Source: SZUA-521 sp041738285 (GTDB lineage Bacteria; Pseudomonadota; Gammaproteobacteria; Pseudomonadales; Azotimanducaceae). From it: a DNA stretch of 13,439 nucleotides. The position numbers were made by a program, and so were the translations under genes. This document shows, piece by piece, positions 1 to 6,949 of the stretch. The stretch spans positions 1-13,439 of the forward strand of contig JBGSQB010000228.1 in NCBI GenBank assembly GCA_041738285.1, given 5' to 3'. The number at the start of each line of letters is the position of its first letter. Position 1 is the first letter of the stretch. The notes under the pieces are model-generated. The model worked only from the letters and a program-made list of their open reading frames with translations, was not told the DNA's origin and searched no databases.

Positions 1-89
1 ACGCCGGGCATTTCGTCAAGCCGCTGCACCAGCGTATGGGCCATCACCATGTCGCCGACCCACGCCGGCGCCACGATCAGGATGCGCAT
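1..89 (-). CDS. waaF: ADP-heptose:LPS heptosyltransferase II, N-terminal fragment
   Basis: Only the first 29 codons are in the window; the gene continues beyond the left edge. The product begins MRILIVAPAWVGDMVMAHTL, which matches the start of WaaF/RfaF glycosyltransferase family 9 proteins (a short beta strand, then a P-x-W-V-G-D-M motif in the donor-binding Rossmann fold). WaaF adds the second L-glycero-D-manno-heptose to the LPS inner core at the cytoplasmic face of the inner membrane. The ATG at 89-87 fits the family start exactly, although no strong Shine-Dalgarno sequence precedes it. It lies 126 bp downstream of ilvE on the same strand, the order I recall from Pseudomonas. The identity rests on the N-terminus only; WaaC or another GT9 heptosyltransferase is the alternative. 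Confidence 0.82.
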   Translation of the reverse strand, partial: MRILIVAPAWVGDMVMAHTLVQRLDEMPG

Positions 90-103
90 GGTGGCGTTGA
101 AGA

Positions 104-130
104 AGTGGGAGCAGGCTTGCCCACGAATGC
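104..130. repeat. REP-like imperfect palindrome
   Basis: Positions 105-124 read GTGGGAGCAGGCTTGCCCAC. GTGG (105-108) pairs with CCAC (121-124) and GCA (111-113) pairs with TGC (118-120), with G109-A110 bulged, and CGAATGC follows. From memory this closely resembles the REP palindromes of Pseudomonas fluorescens and P. putida (GTGGGAGC..GGCTTGC..CGAA), including the GGAG at the foot of the hairpin that is typical of REPs mobilised by RAYT transposases. It sits in the ilvE-waaF gap, the usual extragenic location, where it could protect the ilvE mRNA 3' end or reduce read-through into waaF. Only one copy is in the window, so the assignment relies on recognising the motif. Confidence 0.6.
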
Positions 131-215
131 CCTGAGAGAACTCGTACAGTTGTTCGCGGCGGTGCGCCGCTGCGCCAGGCCCGCCCCCACATCGGCATAT
201 ATAACCGCGGACACG

Positions 216-1160
216 TCAGGCGTAGTCGGCGACCGCGGTGTGCCACTCAGGATGCGCATTGCGTTTGCCTCGCACCTGGTCGAAGTAGTGGGTCTGGAGT
301 TGCTCCGTGATCGGGCCGCGCGCACCGTTGCCGATGTGCCGGCCGTCGAGTTCGCGGATGGGTAACACTTCCGCGGCCGTACCGGTGAAGAACGCTTCCT
401 CCGCGATGTACACCTCATCGCGGGTGATACGTCGTTCGCGCACGGATAGTCCGAGTTCACCGGCAAGGCTGAAAATCGTGCGGCGGGTGATACCGTCGAG
501 GCACGAGGTGAGTTCCGGCGTGTGGATCTCACCGTTCTTGACCATGAAGAAGTTCTCGCCACTGCCCTCGGCAACGTAGCCTTCGTTGTCGAGCAGCAGC
601 GCCTCTTCGGCACCGCAGTCGAGCGCCTCACGCAGCGCCAGCAGCGAGTTGATGTAGTTGCCGTTCGCCTTCGCCTTGCACATCGTGATGTTGACGTGAT
701 GGCGGGTGTAGGAAGAGGTGCGGACTTTGATGCCGCGCTCGCGCGCGGCTGGATCCATGTACGACGGCCATGGCCAGGCGGCGATCATCACGTTCACCGA
801 CAACCCGTCTGCGCGCAGCCCCATCCCTTCGGATCCGAGAAAGCACATCGGCCGCAGGTACCCTTCATCGAGGTCGTTCGCCTTGACCACCTCGCACTGC
901 GCGTGATTCAAGGCTTCGCGTGAATACGGGATCTCCATGCGCAGGATGTGCGCGCTGTTGAACAGACGTTCCGTGTGCTCGTGCAGCCGGAAGATCGTCG
1001 CGCCCCGGTGCGTTGCGTAGGCGCGAACGCCTTCAAACACACCCAATCCATAGTGCAACGTGTGCGTGAGCAGATGCACTTTGGCATCGCGCCACGGGAT
1101 GAGGGCTCCGTTCACCCAGATCCATCCGTCACGATCGGCAAAGTTCGGTGTCTGCGGCAT
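216..1160 (-). CDS. ilvE: Branched-chain amino acid aminotransferase
   Basis: A 314-aa PLP-dependent fold-type IV transaminase that interconverts branched-chain 2-keto acids plus glutamate with Ile, Leu or Val plus 2-oxoglutarate in the cytoplasm. The N-terminus (WIWVNGALIPWRDAKVHLL, residues 13-31) and the HYGLGVFEGVRAY block (37-49) match IlvE. The PLP lysine is predicted to be Lys164 in AKANGNY, and the EGSGENFF block (198-205) and FFTGTAAEV (257-265) are the usual cofactor-phosphate region. The reading frame is open to 1196, but I chose the ATG at 1160 because a strong GAAGGAG lies 5 nt upstream and the protein then begins like its homologues. The start is 2 nt after the glnE stop, so translation is probably coupled. 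D-amino-acid transaminase and ADC lyase share the fold, but length and motifs favour IlvE. Confidence 0.96.
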   Translation of the reverse strand: MPQTPNFADRDGWIWVNGALIPWRDAKVHLLTHTLHYGLGVFEGVRAYATHRGATIFRLHEHTERLFNSAHILRMEIPYSREALNHAQCEVVKANDLDEGYLRPMCFLGSEGMGLRADGLSVNVMIAAWPWPSYMDPAARERGIKVRTSSYTRHHVNITMCKAKANGNYINSLLALREALDCGAEEALLLDNEGYVAEGSGENFFMVKNGEIHTPELTSCLDGITRRTIFSLAGELGLSVRERRITRDEVYIAEEAFFTGTAAEVLPIRELDGRHIGNGARGPITEQLQTHYFDQVRGKRNAHPEWHTAVADYA

Positions 1161-1162
1161 GG

Positions 1163-3973
1163 TTACTCCTTCGGCCGGTCGAGCATCTCTTCCCACTGGG
1201 ATCTGACAAACGCGCGATAGCGCGCCAGCACACCAAGGGCGCGTTCATCGTCCGGGATGTCGAGGGCCGTTCGATGCCGCTCTGCGCGCAGTGCGAGGTA
1301 GGCGTCCTTGAGCCCTCGTGCAGCCTCGTCGGTCAGCAATCCCACCTTTGCCGCGGTTTCGAGGATCCGAACGTTGTCGGTCCAGTCCGCAAGCATGGGA
1401 TATTCAGCGGCCCAAGCCAGCGCGAGATATTGGACCATAAACTCTATATCGACGATACCGCCCGGCTCGCGCTTGACGTCCACCGCCCCCTCGGAACTGT
1501 CTTCGATGCGGCGCCGCATTTCGACGATCTGAGCGCGCAGCGTCGTCCGATCACGCGCCGTGCAGAGGATGCTGCGACGGATCTCGTTGAATTGGGTGGC
1601 GATGGCCGCATCTCCCGCAACCGGACGCGCCCGCACCAGCGCCTGATGCTCCCAGACCCAGGCGTCACCCTCCTGATACTGACGAAAGGCAGCAAGGGAA
1701 CTGACCATCGTGCCGCGCCGACCCGACGGTCGCAGGCGCGTATCGACCTCATAGAGCACGCCCGCATGGGTATGCGCGGTCAGCACATGGATCAGCCGCC
1801 GCACCATGCGATTCAGAAACCGCGCGTGTTGGTCGGGCAGATCGTGAATGAACACGATGTCGAGATCTGATCCGGGTCCCAGTTCGAGACCGCCAAGCTT
1901 GCCGAATCCGATGATTGCGAAAGGTCGGTATTGCGCGAGATAGGCGTCATCCCCCGCCGTATGTCGCCAGGCGATGTCGAGCGCCGCAGCGAGGATCACT
2001 TCGGCCAGAAACGTCAGGTAGTCCGAGACGTTCATCAGCGGCAGGATGTCGCGCATCTCGCACGCCGCGACGCGAAATTCGTGAGCCTCCTTGAAGCTGC
2101 GCAGGATTTCGATCTGCTGCTCGAGATCGTCGATCCCCGCCAGACGCCGACGCAGGTCCGCTTCGAGCCGCGCTTTGTCGGGCACCGTGTGCAACAGATC
2201 CGAGTCGAGCAACTCATCGAGCAGCATGGGGTGGCGGGCGAGTTCCGCCGCAATCCAGCGACTGCCCGCGCACATCGACACGAGCAACTCGAGCGCGCCG
2301 GGATTTTCGAGCAGAAGGACGAAGTATGCGGATCGACGCATGACCGACTCCAGCAGCGGCACGATCCGTTCGAGCGCGATCGATGGCCGAGCGCTGCCCG
2401 CCATGGACTCGAGCAAACGCGGCATCAAGAGGTCGAACCGATTGCGGCCCTCACCACTGACCCAGGGCCTGTCGCGCAGCGTGCGCAGGCGCGTGATCTC
2501 GGAAGCAACCGACGCCTGCGTCCCGAACCCGCGGGCCTCGAGGTGTGCCGCCACGATTGCCACCTCGTCGCGCTGCCACAGCGCCGTGTACTCGGAGGGA
2601 CGTACCTCGGTATCGGCGTTGTCGTTGCCGATCATCGATTCGAACGCGCGCGCGACCCGCTGGCGATGGCGGTTCAGTTCAGCGATGAAAGCATCATACG
2701 AATCAAAGCCCATCATCAACGAAAGGCGCAGTCGGTCCGGCGCGGACGCCGGCAACTGCTGGGTCTGTTCGTCGCGCAGCGCCTGAATACCGTGCTCGGC
2801 ATCGCGCAGAAATTCGTAGGCTGTGGTCAGCTCGCGGCACTCGGGTGCTTCCATCAGGCCTTCTTCGACCAGTGCCGCGAGGGTCGCGCCGACGCGAGAG
2901 ATCTTCAGATGGGGTTTGCGACCGGCCCAGATCAGCTGGAGCATTTGCGCGACGAACTCGACCTCGCGAATGCCGCCCGGCCCAAGCTTGATGTTGTCGG
3001 CCATCCGCGCGCGGCTGCGTTCCGCATCGATGCGAGACTTCATCTCTCGAAGCGCCTGCACCGCGCCGAAGTCGAGGTAGCGCCGAAACACGAACGGCCG
3101 CAAGTCGTCGATCAACCGCTCGCCTGCGGCACGATCTCCGGCGCACGGTCGCGCGCGAATCCATGCGTAGCGTTCCCAGTCGCGACCCTGTTCCTCGAAG
3201 TACTGCGCCATTGCATCGAAGCTCAGCGTCAACGCACCCGAATCACCATAGGGACGCAAGCGCATGTCGACTCGAAACACGAATCCATCTTCGGTGGGAT
3301 CATCGAGCACCTGCACCAGACGCTGACCAAGGCGGACGAAGAATTGCTGATTGATGCGACGTCCGGAATCGGTCTGACCGGCCTCGGGATAGGCGAACAC
3401 GAGGTCCACATCGGACGATAGATTGAGCTCGCGAGCACCCAGCTTGCCGAGGGCGATGACAACCAGGTGCTGCGCGGTCGCGCTGCTGGCACCGATGGGT
3501 GTTCCGTCCTTCTCGATCGCGACCGCATAGAGGTTCGACAGCGCAGCGTCGATACACTGCTCAGCGAGCCGCGTCACGCTGGCGACCGTTTCTTCGAAGT
3601 CCGCGAGCCGCAGCACATGACGCCAGACGAAGTGCGCCATGTGACGATTGCGCAGCAACCTCAGCGCTCGTTTGAGTGAGTCTTCGTCGGCTGCGTCCGC
3701 AAGTGCATCCGCAATCAGGTCGTGTGGCGGCGGAGCGCGAAACTGCGCAGCGCTGGTGAAATGCACGAACCAGGTGGGTTGTCGGCACGCGACGTCGACC
3801 AGGAACTCGCTCAATGCGAGCGCGCGCGTCAACTGTGCAGGTAGCGCGGCATCTTGCGTCAGCGCGTATTCGAGCTCAGCGAGCAGCGCGGGATCGAGGT
3901 TTTCGGTGAACTGTCGCCACCGCTCATCGGTTGCGCCACGCAACGAGGCGGGCAGCGTCTGCGTTACGAGCAC
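1163..3973 (-). CDS. glnE: Bifunctional glutamine synthetase adenylyltransferase/deadenylylase
   Basis: GlnE adenylylates glutamine synthetase when nitrogen is plentiful and removes AMP when it is scarce, under control of PII (GlnB) and glutamine. The protein carries two nucleotidyltransferase domains. The N-terminal adenylyl-removing domain has GKLGARELNLSSDVDL (residues 176-191; metal-binding Asp188 and Asp190). The C-terminal adenylylating domain has GFGKLGGLELGPGSDLDIVF (about 689-708; Asp703 and Asp705). Both are followed by D-x-R-L-R-P and E-P-G-G-I-x-x-x-E-F blocks. The 936-aa length fits the family (E. coli GlnE is 946 aa). I prefer the GTG at 3973, 7 nt past the upstream stop, which puts the catalytic Asp pair almost where E. 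coli has it. A TTG at 4021 would add 16 residues (CASRRRRSSS...) and overlap the upstream gene by 41 nt. Neither start has a good Shine-Dalgarno. Confidence 0.96.
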   Translation of the reverse strand: MLVTQTLPASLRGATDERWRQFTENLDPALLAELEYALTQDAALPAQLTRALALSEFLVDVACRQPTWFVHFTSAAQFRAPPPHDLIADALADAADEDSLKRALRLLRNRHMAHFVWRHVLRLADFEETVASVTRLAEQCIDAALSNLYAVAIEKDGTPIGASSATAQHLVVIALGKLGARELNLSSDVDLVFAYPEAGQTDSGRRINQQFFVRLGQRLVQVLDDPTEDGFVFRVDMRLRPYGDSGALTLSFDAMAQYFEEQGRDWERYAWIRARPCAGDRAAGERLIDDLRPFVFRRYLDFGAVQALREMKSRIDAERSRARMADNIKLGPGGIREVEFVAQMLQLIWAGRKPHLKISRVGATLAALVEEGLMEAPECRELTTAYEFLRDAEHGIQALRDEQTQQLPASAPDRLRLSLMMGFDSYDAFIAELNRHRQRVARAFESMIGNDNADTEVRPSEYTALWQRDEVAIVAAHLEARGFGTQASVASEITRLRTLRDRPWVSGEGRNRFDLLMPRLLESMAGSARPSIALERIVPLLESVMRRSAYFVLLLENPGALELLVSMCAGSRWIAAELARHPMLLDELLDSDLLHTVPDKARLEADLRRRLAGIDDLEQQIEILRSFKEAHEFRVAACEMRDILPLMNVSDYLTFLAEVILAAALDIAWRHTAGDDAYLAQYRPFAIIGFGKLGGLELGPGSDLDIVFIHDLPDQHARFLNRMVRRLIHVLTAHTHAGVLYEVDTRLRPSGRRGTMVSSLAAFRQYQEGDAWVWEHQALVRARPVAGDAAIATQFNEIRRSILCTARDRTTLRAQIVEMRRRIEDSSEGAVDVKREPGGIVDIEFMVQYLALAWAAEYPMLADWTDNVRILETAAKVGLLTDEAARGLKDAYLALRAERHRTALDIPDDERALGVLARYRAFVRSQWEEMLDRPKE
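1166..1172 (-). promoter_or_regulatory. Shine-Dalgarno of ilvE, inside the glnE 3' end
   Basis: On the minus strand GAAGGAG lies 5 nt before the ATG at 1160 and overlaps the last sense codons of glnE. It fixes the ilvE start against the in-frame upstream candidate at 1196. It also suggests that ribosomes finishing glnE hand over to ilvE. Confidence 0.8.
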
Positions 3974-3980
3974 GAGAAAG

Positions 3981-5777
3981 CTACTGCTGCGACGACGGCG
4001 AGACGCGCAGAACTTCCGCAATGGTCGTGAAACCCGCGCCGACCTTCTGCGCGCCCGACAAACGCAACGTCCGCATCCCTTCCTTCATACCTTCACGCCG
4101 CAGTTCGACGATGTCGGAGTCAGCGCGAATGTATGAACCAATGTTCTCCGACAGCGGCAGAATTTCGTAGATCCCCATTCGACCCATGTAGCCCGTGCCT
4201 CTACACTCCAGACAGCCGACGGCACGCTGTACCTGCTTCGGAGGCCGCGCCTTAAATGGTTTGGTGAGCAGATTCCACGCCTCCAGATCCGTATCTTCCG
4301 GTTGCTTGCAGTGCGGGCACAGCGTGCGCACCAGGCGCTGCGCCATGATTCCGAGCACGGTCGCCTTGATCAGATAGGGTGCAACGCCGAGATCGAGCAA
4401 TCGAGTCACAGCCGTGGGCGCATCGTTCGTGTGCAGCGTCGAGATCACGAGGTGTCCGGTGAGCGCCGCTTGGATCGCCATCTCTGCGGTTTCGAGATCG
4501 CGAATCTCGCCCACCATGATGATGTCGGGGTCTTGCCGCAACAGCGCGCGCACGCCGGACGCGAAGGTCAGCTTGATGTTCGACTGCACCTGCATTTGAT
4601 TGAACGATGGTTCGACCATCTCGATCGGATCTTCGATGGTGCAGACATTCACTTCGGGCGTAGCCAACTGCTTGAGTGTGGAATACAGCGTGGTCGTTTT
4701 GCCCGATCCGGTCGGCCCCGTCACGAGCACAATGCCATTCGGTGAACGCACCATGCTCTGCCACCGCACGTTGTCCTCGCCGCCAAGCCCGAGTTCCGAG
4801 AACGAACGCAGCAACACGTCCGGGTCGAAGATACGCAGCACCATCTTTTCGCCGAACGCAGTGGGCAGCGTCGACAGACGCAACTCGACTTCGTCCTGAT
4901 CCTGGCTCTTGGTCTTGATACGGCCATCCTGCGGACGTCGCTTTTCTGCCACATCCATCCGACCGAGAATCTTCAATCGACTGGTGACGGCGGCATTGAC
5001 CGCGGCAGGCAATTCGTAGACCGGATGCATGACACCGTCGATCCGAAACCGCACATGTCCCTTCTCGCGTCGCGGCTCGATGTGAATGTCGCTCGCACGT
5101 TGATCGAACGCGTACTGCAGCAGCCAATCGACGATGTTGACGATGTGGGCGTCGTTCGCCTCGGGGGACTTCATCGACCCCAATTCGAGCATCTGCTCGA
5201 AGTTGGTGACGCTCGATACTTCCAGACCCGCGTCCGAGGCCTTCGCCACGGAGCGCGCCATGGTGTAGAACTCGAGCGTGTAGCGCGACAGATCCCCGGG
5301 ATTGGTGATGACGCGATTGATTCGACGACCACGCAGCGTCTGGTTCAGCATGCCTTCCCACTGCGACATGTAGGGCTGGCCACTGGCGATGACGACTTCG
5401 TCGTCGCGTACTTCCACCGCGAGGATGTTGTGCCGCTGAGCGAAGGCGTACGACATGACCTCGGTGGTCTTGTTGACATTGACCTTCAGCGGGTCGATGC
5501 GGTAGTACTTCTGGCCCGCCTGTTCGCACAGCCACGTGGTCAGCAGCTCGAGATCCAGCTTGCGGCCCGGACGCCTGAGGTCATCGAGCTCGCGGTCGGC
5601 AACGATCTCGAGGGGATGCATGTTCAATTGTTTGGTCGTGCGCGGCGCGATCAGGATGTCTTCCGCGTCACGCTGGCCGACGAGACCCGCCCGCACCAGC
5701 TCATCCAGCACGCCTGGCAGATCGAGCAGGCGCTCGGCGCGGGCCGGTGCTTGTAGTTGGGTGTCGATGGCTGCCAT
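3981..5777 (-). CDS. PilB/GspE-type secretion ATPase
   Basis: A 598-aa cytoplasmic hexameric ATPase of the GspE/PulE/PilB family, which powers pilin or pseudopilin assembly in type IV pili or type II secretion. An N-terminal MshEN/T2SSE-N-like domain occupies about residues 15-170. The catalytic domain has Walker A GPTGSGKT (354-361), Asp box TIEDPIE (380-386), Walker B LLRQDPDIIMVGEIRD (412-427) and His box STLHTND (446-452). The zinc tetracysteine C487-x2-C490 ... C522-x2-C525 is typical of extension ATPases and absent from PilT retraction motors. AAGGA 5 nt upstream supports the ATG at 5777. No pilC, pilD, pilin or gsp genes adjoin it; the next gene on the strand is glnE. I therefore do not assign pilB or gspE. 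The motifs are complete, so it should be an active ATPase. Confidence 0.93.
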   Translation of the reverse strand: MAAIDTQLQAPARAERLLDLPGVLDELVRAGLVGQRDAEDILIAPRTTKQLNMHPLEIVADRELDDLRRPGRKLDLELLTTWLCEQAGQKYYRIDPLKVNVNKTTEVMSYAFAQRHNILAVEVRDDEVVIASGQPYMSQWEGMLNQTLRGRRINRVITNPGDLSRYTLEFYTMARSVAKASDAGLEVSSVTNFEQMLELGSMKSPEANDAHIVNIVDWLLQYAFDQRASDIHIEPRREKGHVRFRIDGVMHPVYELPAAVNAAVTSRLKILGRMDVAEKRRPQDGRIKTKSQDQDEVELRLSTLPTAFGEKMVLRIFDPDVLLRSFSELGLGGEDNVRWQSMVRSPNGIVLVTGPTGSGKTTTLYSTLKQLATPEVNVCTIEDPIEMVEPSFNQMQVQSNIKLTFASGVRALLRQDPDIIMVGEIRDLETAEMAIQAALTGHLVISTLHTNDAPTAVTRLLDLGVAPYLIKATVLGIMAQRLVRTLCPHCKQPEDTDLEAWNLLTKPFKARPPKQVQRAVGCLECRGTGYMGRMGIYEILPLSENIGSYIRADSDIVELRREGMKEGMRTLRLSGAQKVGAGFTTIAEVLRVSPSSQQ

Positions 5778-5782
5778 CTGAA

Positions 5783-5787
5783 TCCTT
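5783..5787 (-). promoter_or_regulatory. Shine-Dalgarno of the PilB/GspE-type gene
   Basis: AAGGA on the minus strand, 5 nt before the ATG at 5777, supports that start codon. Confidence 0.7.
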
Positions 5788-5838
5788 GCGCGCGGCGCAT
5801 GCCGCGAATCCGTTCGCCGCCCAGCGCGATGCCGGACC

Positions 5839-5867
5839 AGTTAACGGCATGATCCGCGGCATTTCAA
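5839..5867 (-). promoter_or_regulatory. Possible sigma-70-like promoter for the PilB/GspE-glnE-ilvE block
   Basis: In the 140-bp gap after the OmpA gene, the minus strand has TTGAAA (5867-5862), a 17-nt spacer and TTAACT (5844-5839). The -35 is good (5 of 6 to TTGACA) and the spacing ideal, but the -10 is poor (3 of 6 to TATAAT). Transcription would start about 55 nt before the ATPase gene. I saw no sigma-54 (GG-N10-GC) site, which some pilus genes use. Confidence 0.3.
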
Positions 5868-5917
5868 CTACCTGCCGCAGCGATTTAGACCTCATTCACG
5901 TTTACCACCCGAACGGG

Positions 5918-6913
5918 TCAGCGCTCGACCAGTTCCACCCACCGATTCTCCGTTCGGCCGGCCTCCGAGCGGTTACTGGCCAGCGGCGCAAGCGAGGCGA
6001 CGCCCGCGGCAGACAGTCGCGACTCCGGCACGCCCCGCGAAACCAAGGCCGCCACCACGGCTTGGGCCCGAGCCCTGGACAGCGCCAGATTGGCCTCGAA
6101 TGCCCCGACATTGTCGGTATGTCCAACGATGTACACATTCAGCCGAGGCTCGCTCACCAAGAGCTTCGTCATCTCATCGAGCGCCGGAGCCGCCTCAGCG
6201 GTCAACACGGACCTGCCGAATTCGAAGTAGACGTTGTCCAGTGCCACGCGCCCGGTCGCATTGATTCGTCGCGCCATCTCGGCGGCGTCGACCAATCTAA
6301 TCTCGAGCGGCGCGGGCACGATGACGTCGGCAAGCACAATGGCGCGCCCCATCAGCGCACTGGTCGCGGCAGACTTGAAGTTGCTGTTGCCGACGTACAC
6401 CGACACGTACACGCTTCCATCTTTCTTACGGGCAGCGAGGAAGTGCTGTTGATCCGCGCCCTGAAACGCATAGTAGATCGTGTCATCGCCAAGGCTGCGC
6501 CGGGTCGATCGCTCGAACACGATGTTGTTGAGCAACTGGGCATTGCCTCCACATGCGGCGGCAGAACACGAGAACATCACCTCGTAGTCGCGCTGGGCCA
6601 GGCCAATCTCGTAGTTGCGCAGCACTTCGACCGCGCTGCGACCCTGCGGTGCCGCATACATCAGGCGCGTCACTTCCCCCTCGATCATCTCGACGGGCTC
6701 CGTTGTCCATTTCTCGCCAACCTTCACGGGCTTGCCGAGCGGCAGCCGAAACTGCTCGAACGCTGTAGTGCGGCTCGCGAGTAGACATGCACCTTCGTAA
6801 CGCGGCAACAGGGCGCTGTCAGAGGTATTCGGCGCATCTGCGCAATCCGAGGCCGCATGCGTCGCGCACGACCACACCAAACCCAGCACCATCGCAACAA
6901 TCGATCGGTACAT
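5918..6913 (-). CDS. DUF4892-like/OmpA C-terminal domain envelope protein
   Basis: A 331-aa exported protein. Residues 1-20 form a signal peptide (MYRSIVAMVLGLVWSCATHA) with an A-x-A-type cleavage site. Residues 35-180 resemble DUF4892: the pattern G-E-V-T-R-L-M-Y-A-A-P-x-G-x-S, then V-L-R-N-Y, then a Cys pair (C116, C121) in FSCSAAACG, and a V-Y-V-S-V-Y strand. Residues 227-330 form an OmpA-like domain (VYFEFGRSVLTAEA, then GHTDNVGAFEANLALSRARA). Asp267 and Arg282 occupy the positions that bind diaminopimelate in peptidoglycan in OmpA homologues. It probably sits in the periplasm or outer membrane anchored to the wall. There is no N-terminal beta barrel. AAGGA 7 nt before the ATG supports the start. 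It follows the hydrolase gene by 36 nt and probably shares its transcript. The DUF4892 match is from memory of the pattern; the OmpA domain is certain. Confidence 0.9.
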   Translation of the reverse strand: MYRSIVAMVLGLVWSCATHAASDCADAPNTSDSALLPRYEGACLLASRTTAFEQFRLPLGKPVKVGEKWTTEPVEMIEGEVTRLMYAAPQGRSAVEVLRNYEIGLAQRDYEVMFSCSAAACGGNAQLLNNIVFERSTRRSLGDDTIYYAFQGADQQHFLAARKKDGSVYVSVYVGNSNFKSAATSALMGRAIVLADVIVPAPLEIRLVDAAEMARRINATGRVALDNVYFEFGRSVLTAEAAPALDEMTKLLVSEPRLNVYIVGHTDNVGAFEANLALSRARAQAVVAALVSRGVPESRLSAAGVASLAPLASNRSEAGRTENRWVELVER

Positions 6914-6920
6914 CGTCGTT

Positions 6921-6925
6921 TCCTT
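6921..6925 (-). promoter_or_regulatory. Shine-Dalgarno of the OmpA-domain gene
   Basis: AAGGA on the minus strand, 7 nt before the ATG at 6913, within the 36-nt gap after the hydrolase gene. Confidence 0.65.
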
Positions 6926-6949
6926 GTAGAGGGCACCTTTCTAACCGAT

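Noticed and set aside
198..204. TATATA-like -10 box on the minus strand between ilvE and waaF
   Set aside because: The AT-rich run stands out in this GC-rich DNA, but no -35 lies at 15-19 nt, so I do not list it as a promoter.
1931..3421. A 496-codon open frame on the plus strand opposite glnE
   Set aside because: It is antisense to a fully conserved gene, its product is His/Arg/Gln-rich with no domain, and long antisense frames are expected opposite GC-rich coding DNA.
5907..5918. Small palindrome ACCCG-AA-CGGGT at the stop of the OmpA gene
   Set aside because: The stem is only 5 bp with a 2-nt loop, overlaps the stop codon and has no T-tract, so it is not a credible terminator.
5747..6784. 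A 345-codon plus-strand frame across the PilB/GspE gap and the OmpA gene
   Set aside because: It is antisense to the OmpA-domain gene, which has a signal peptide, Shine-Dalgarno and clear domains; the plus-strand product shows no family resemblance.
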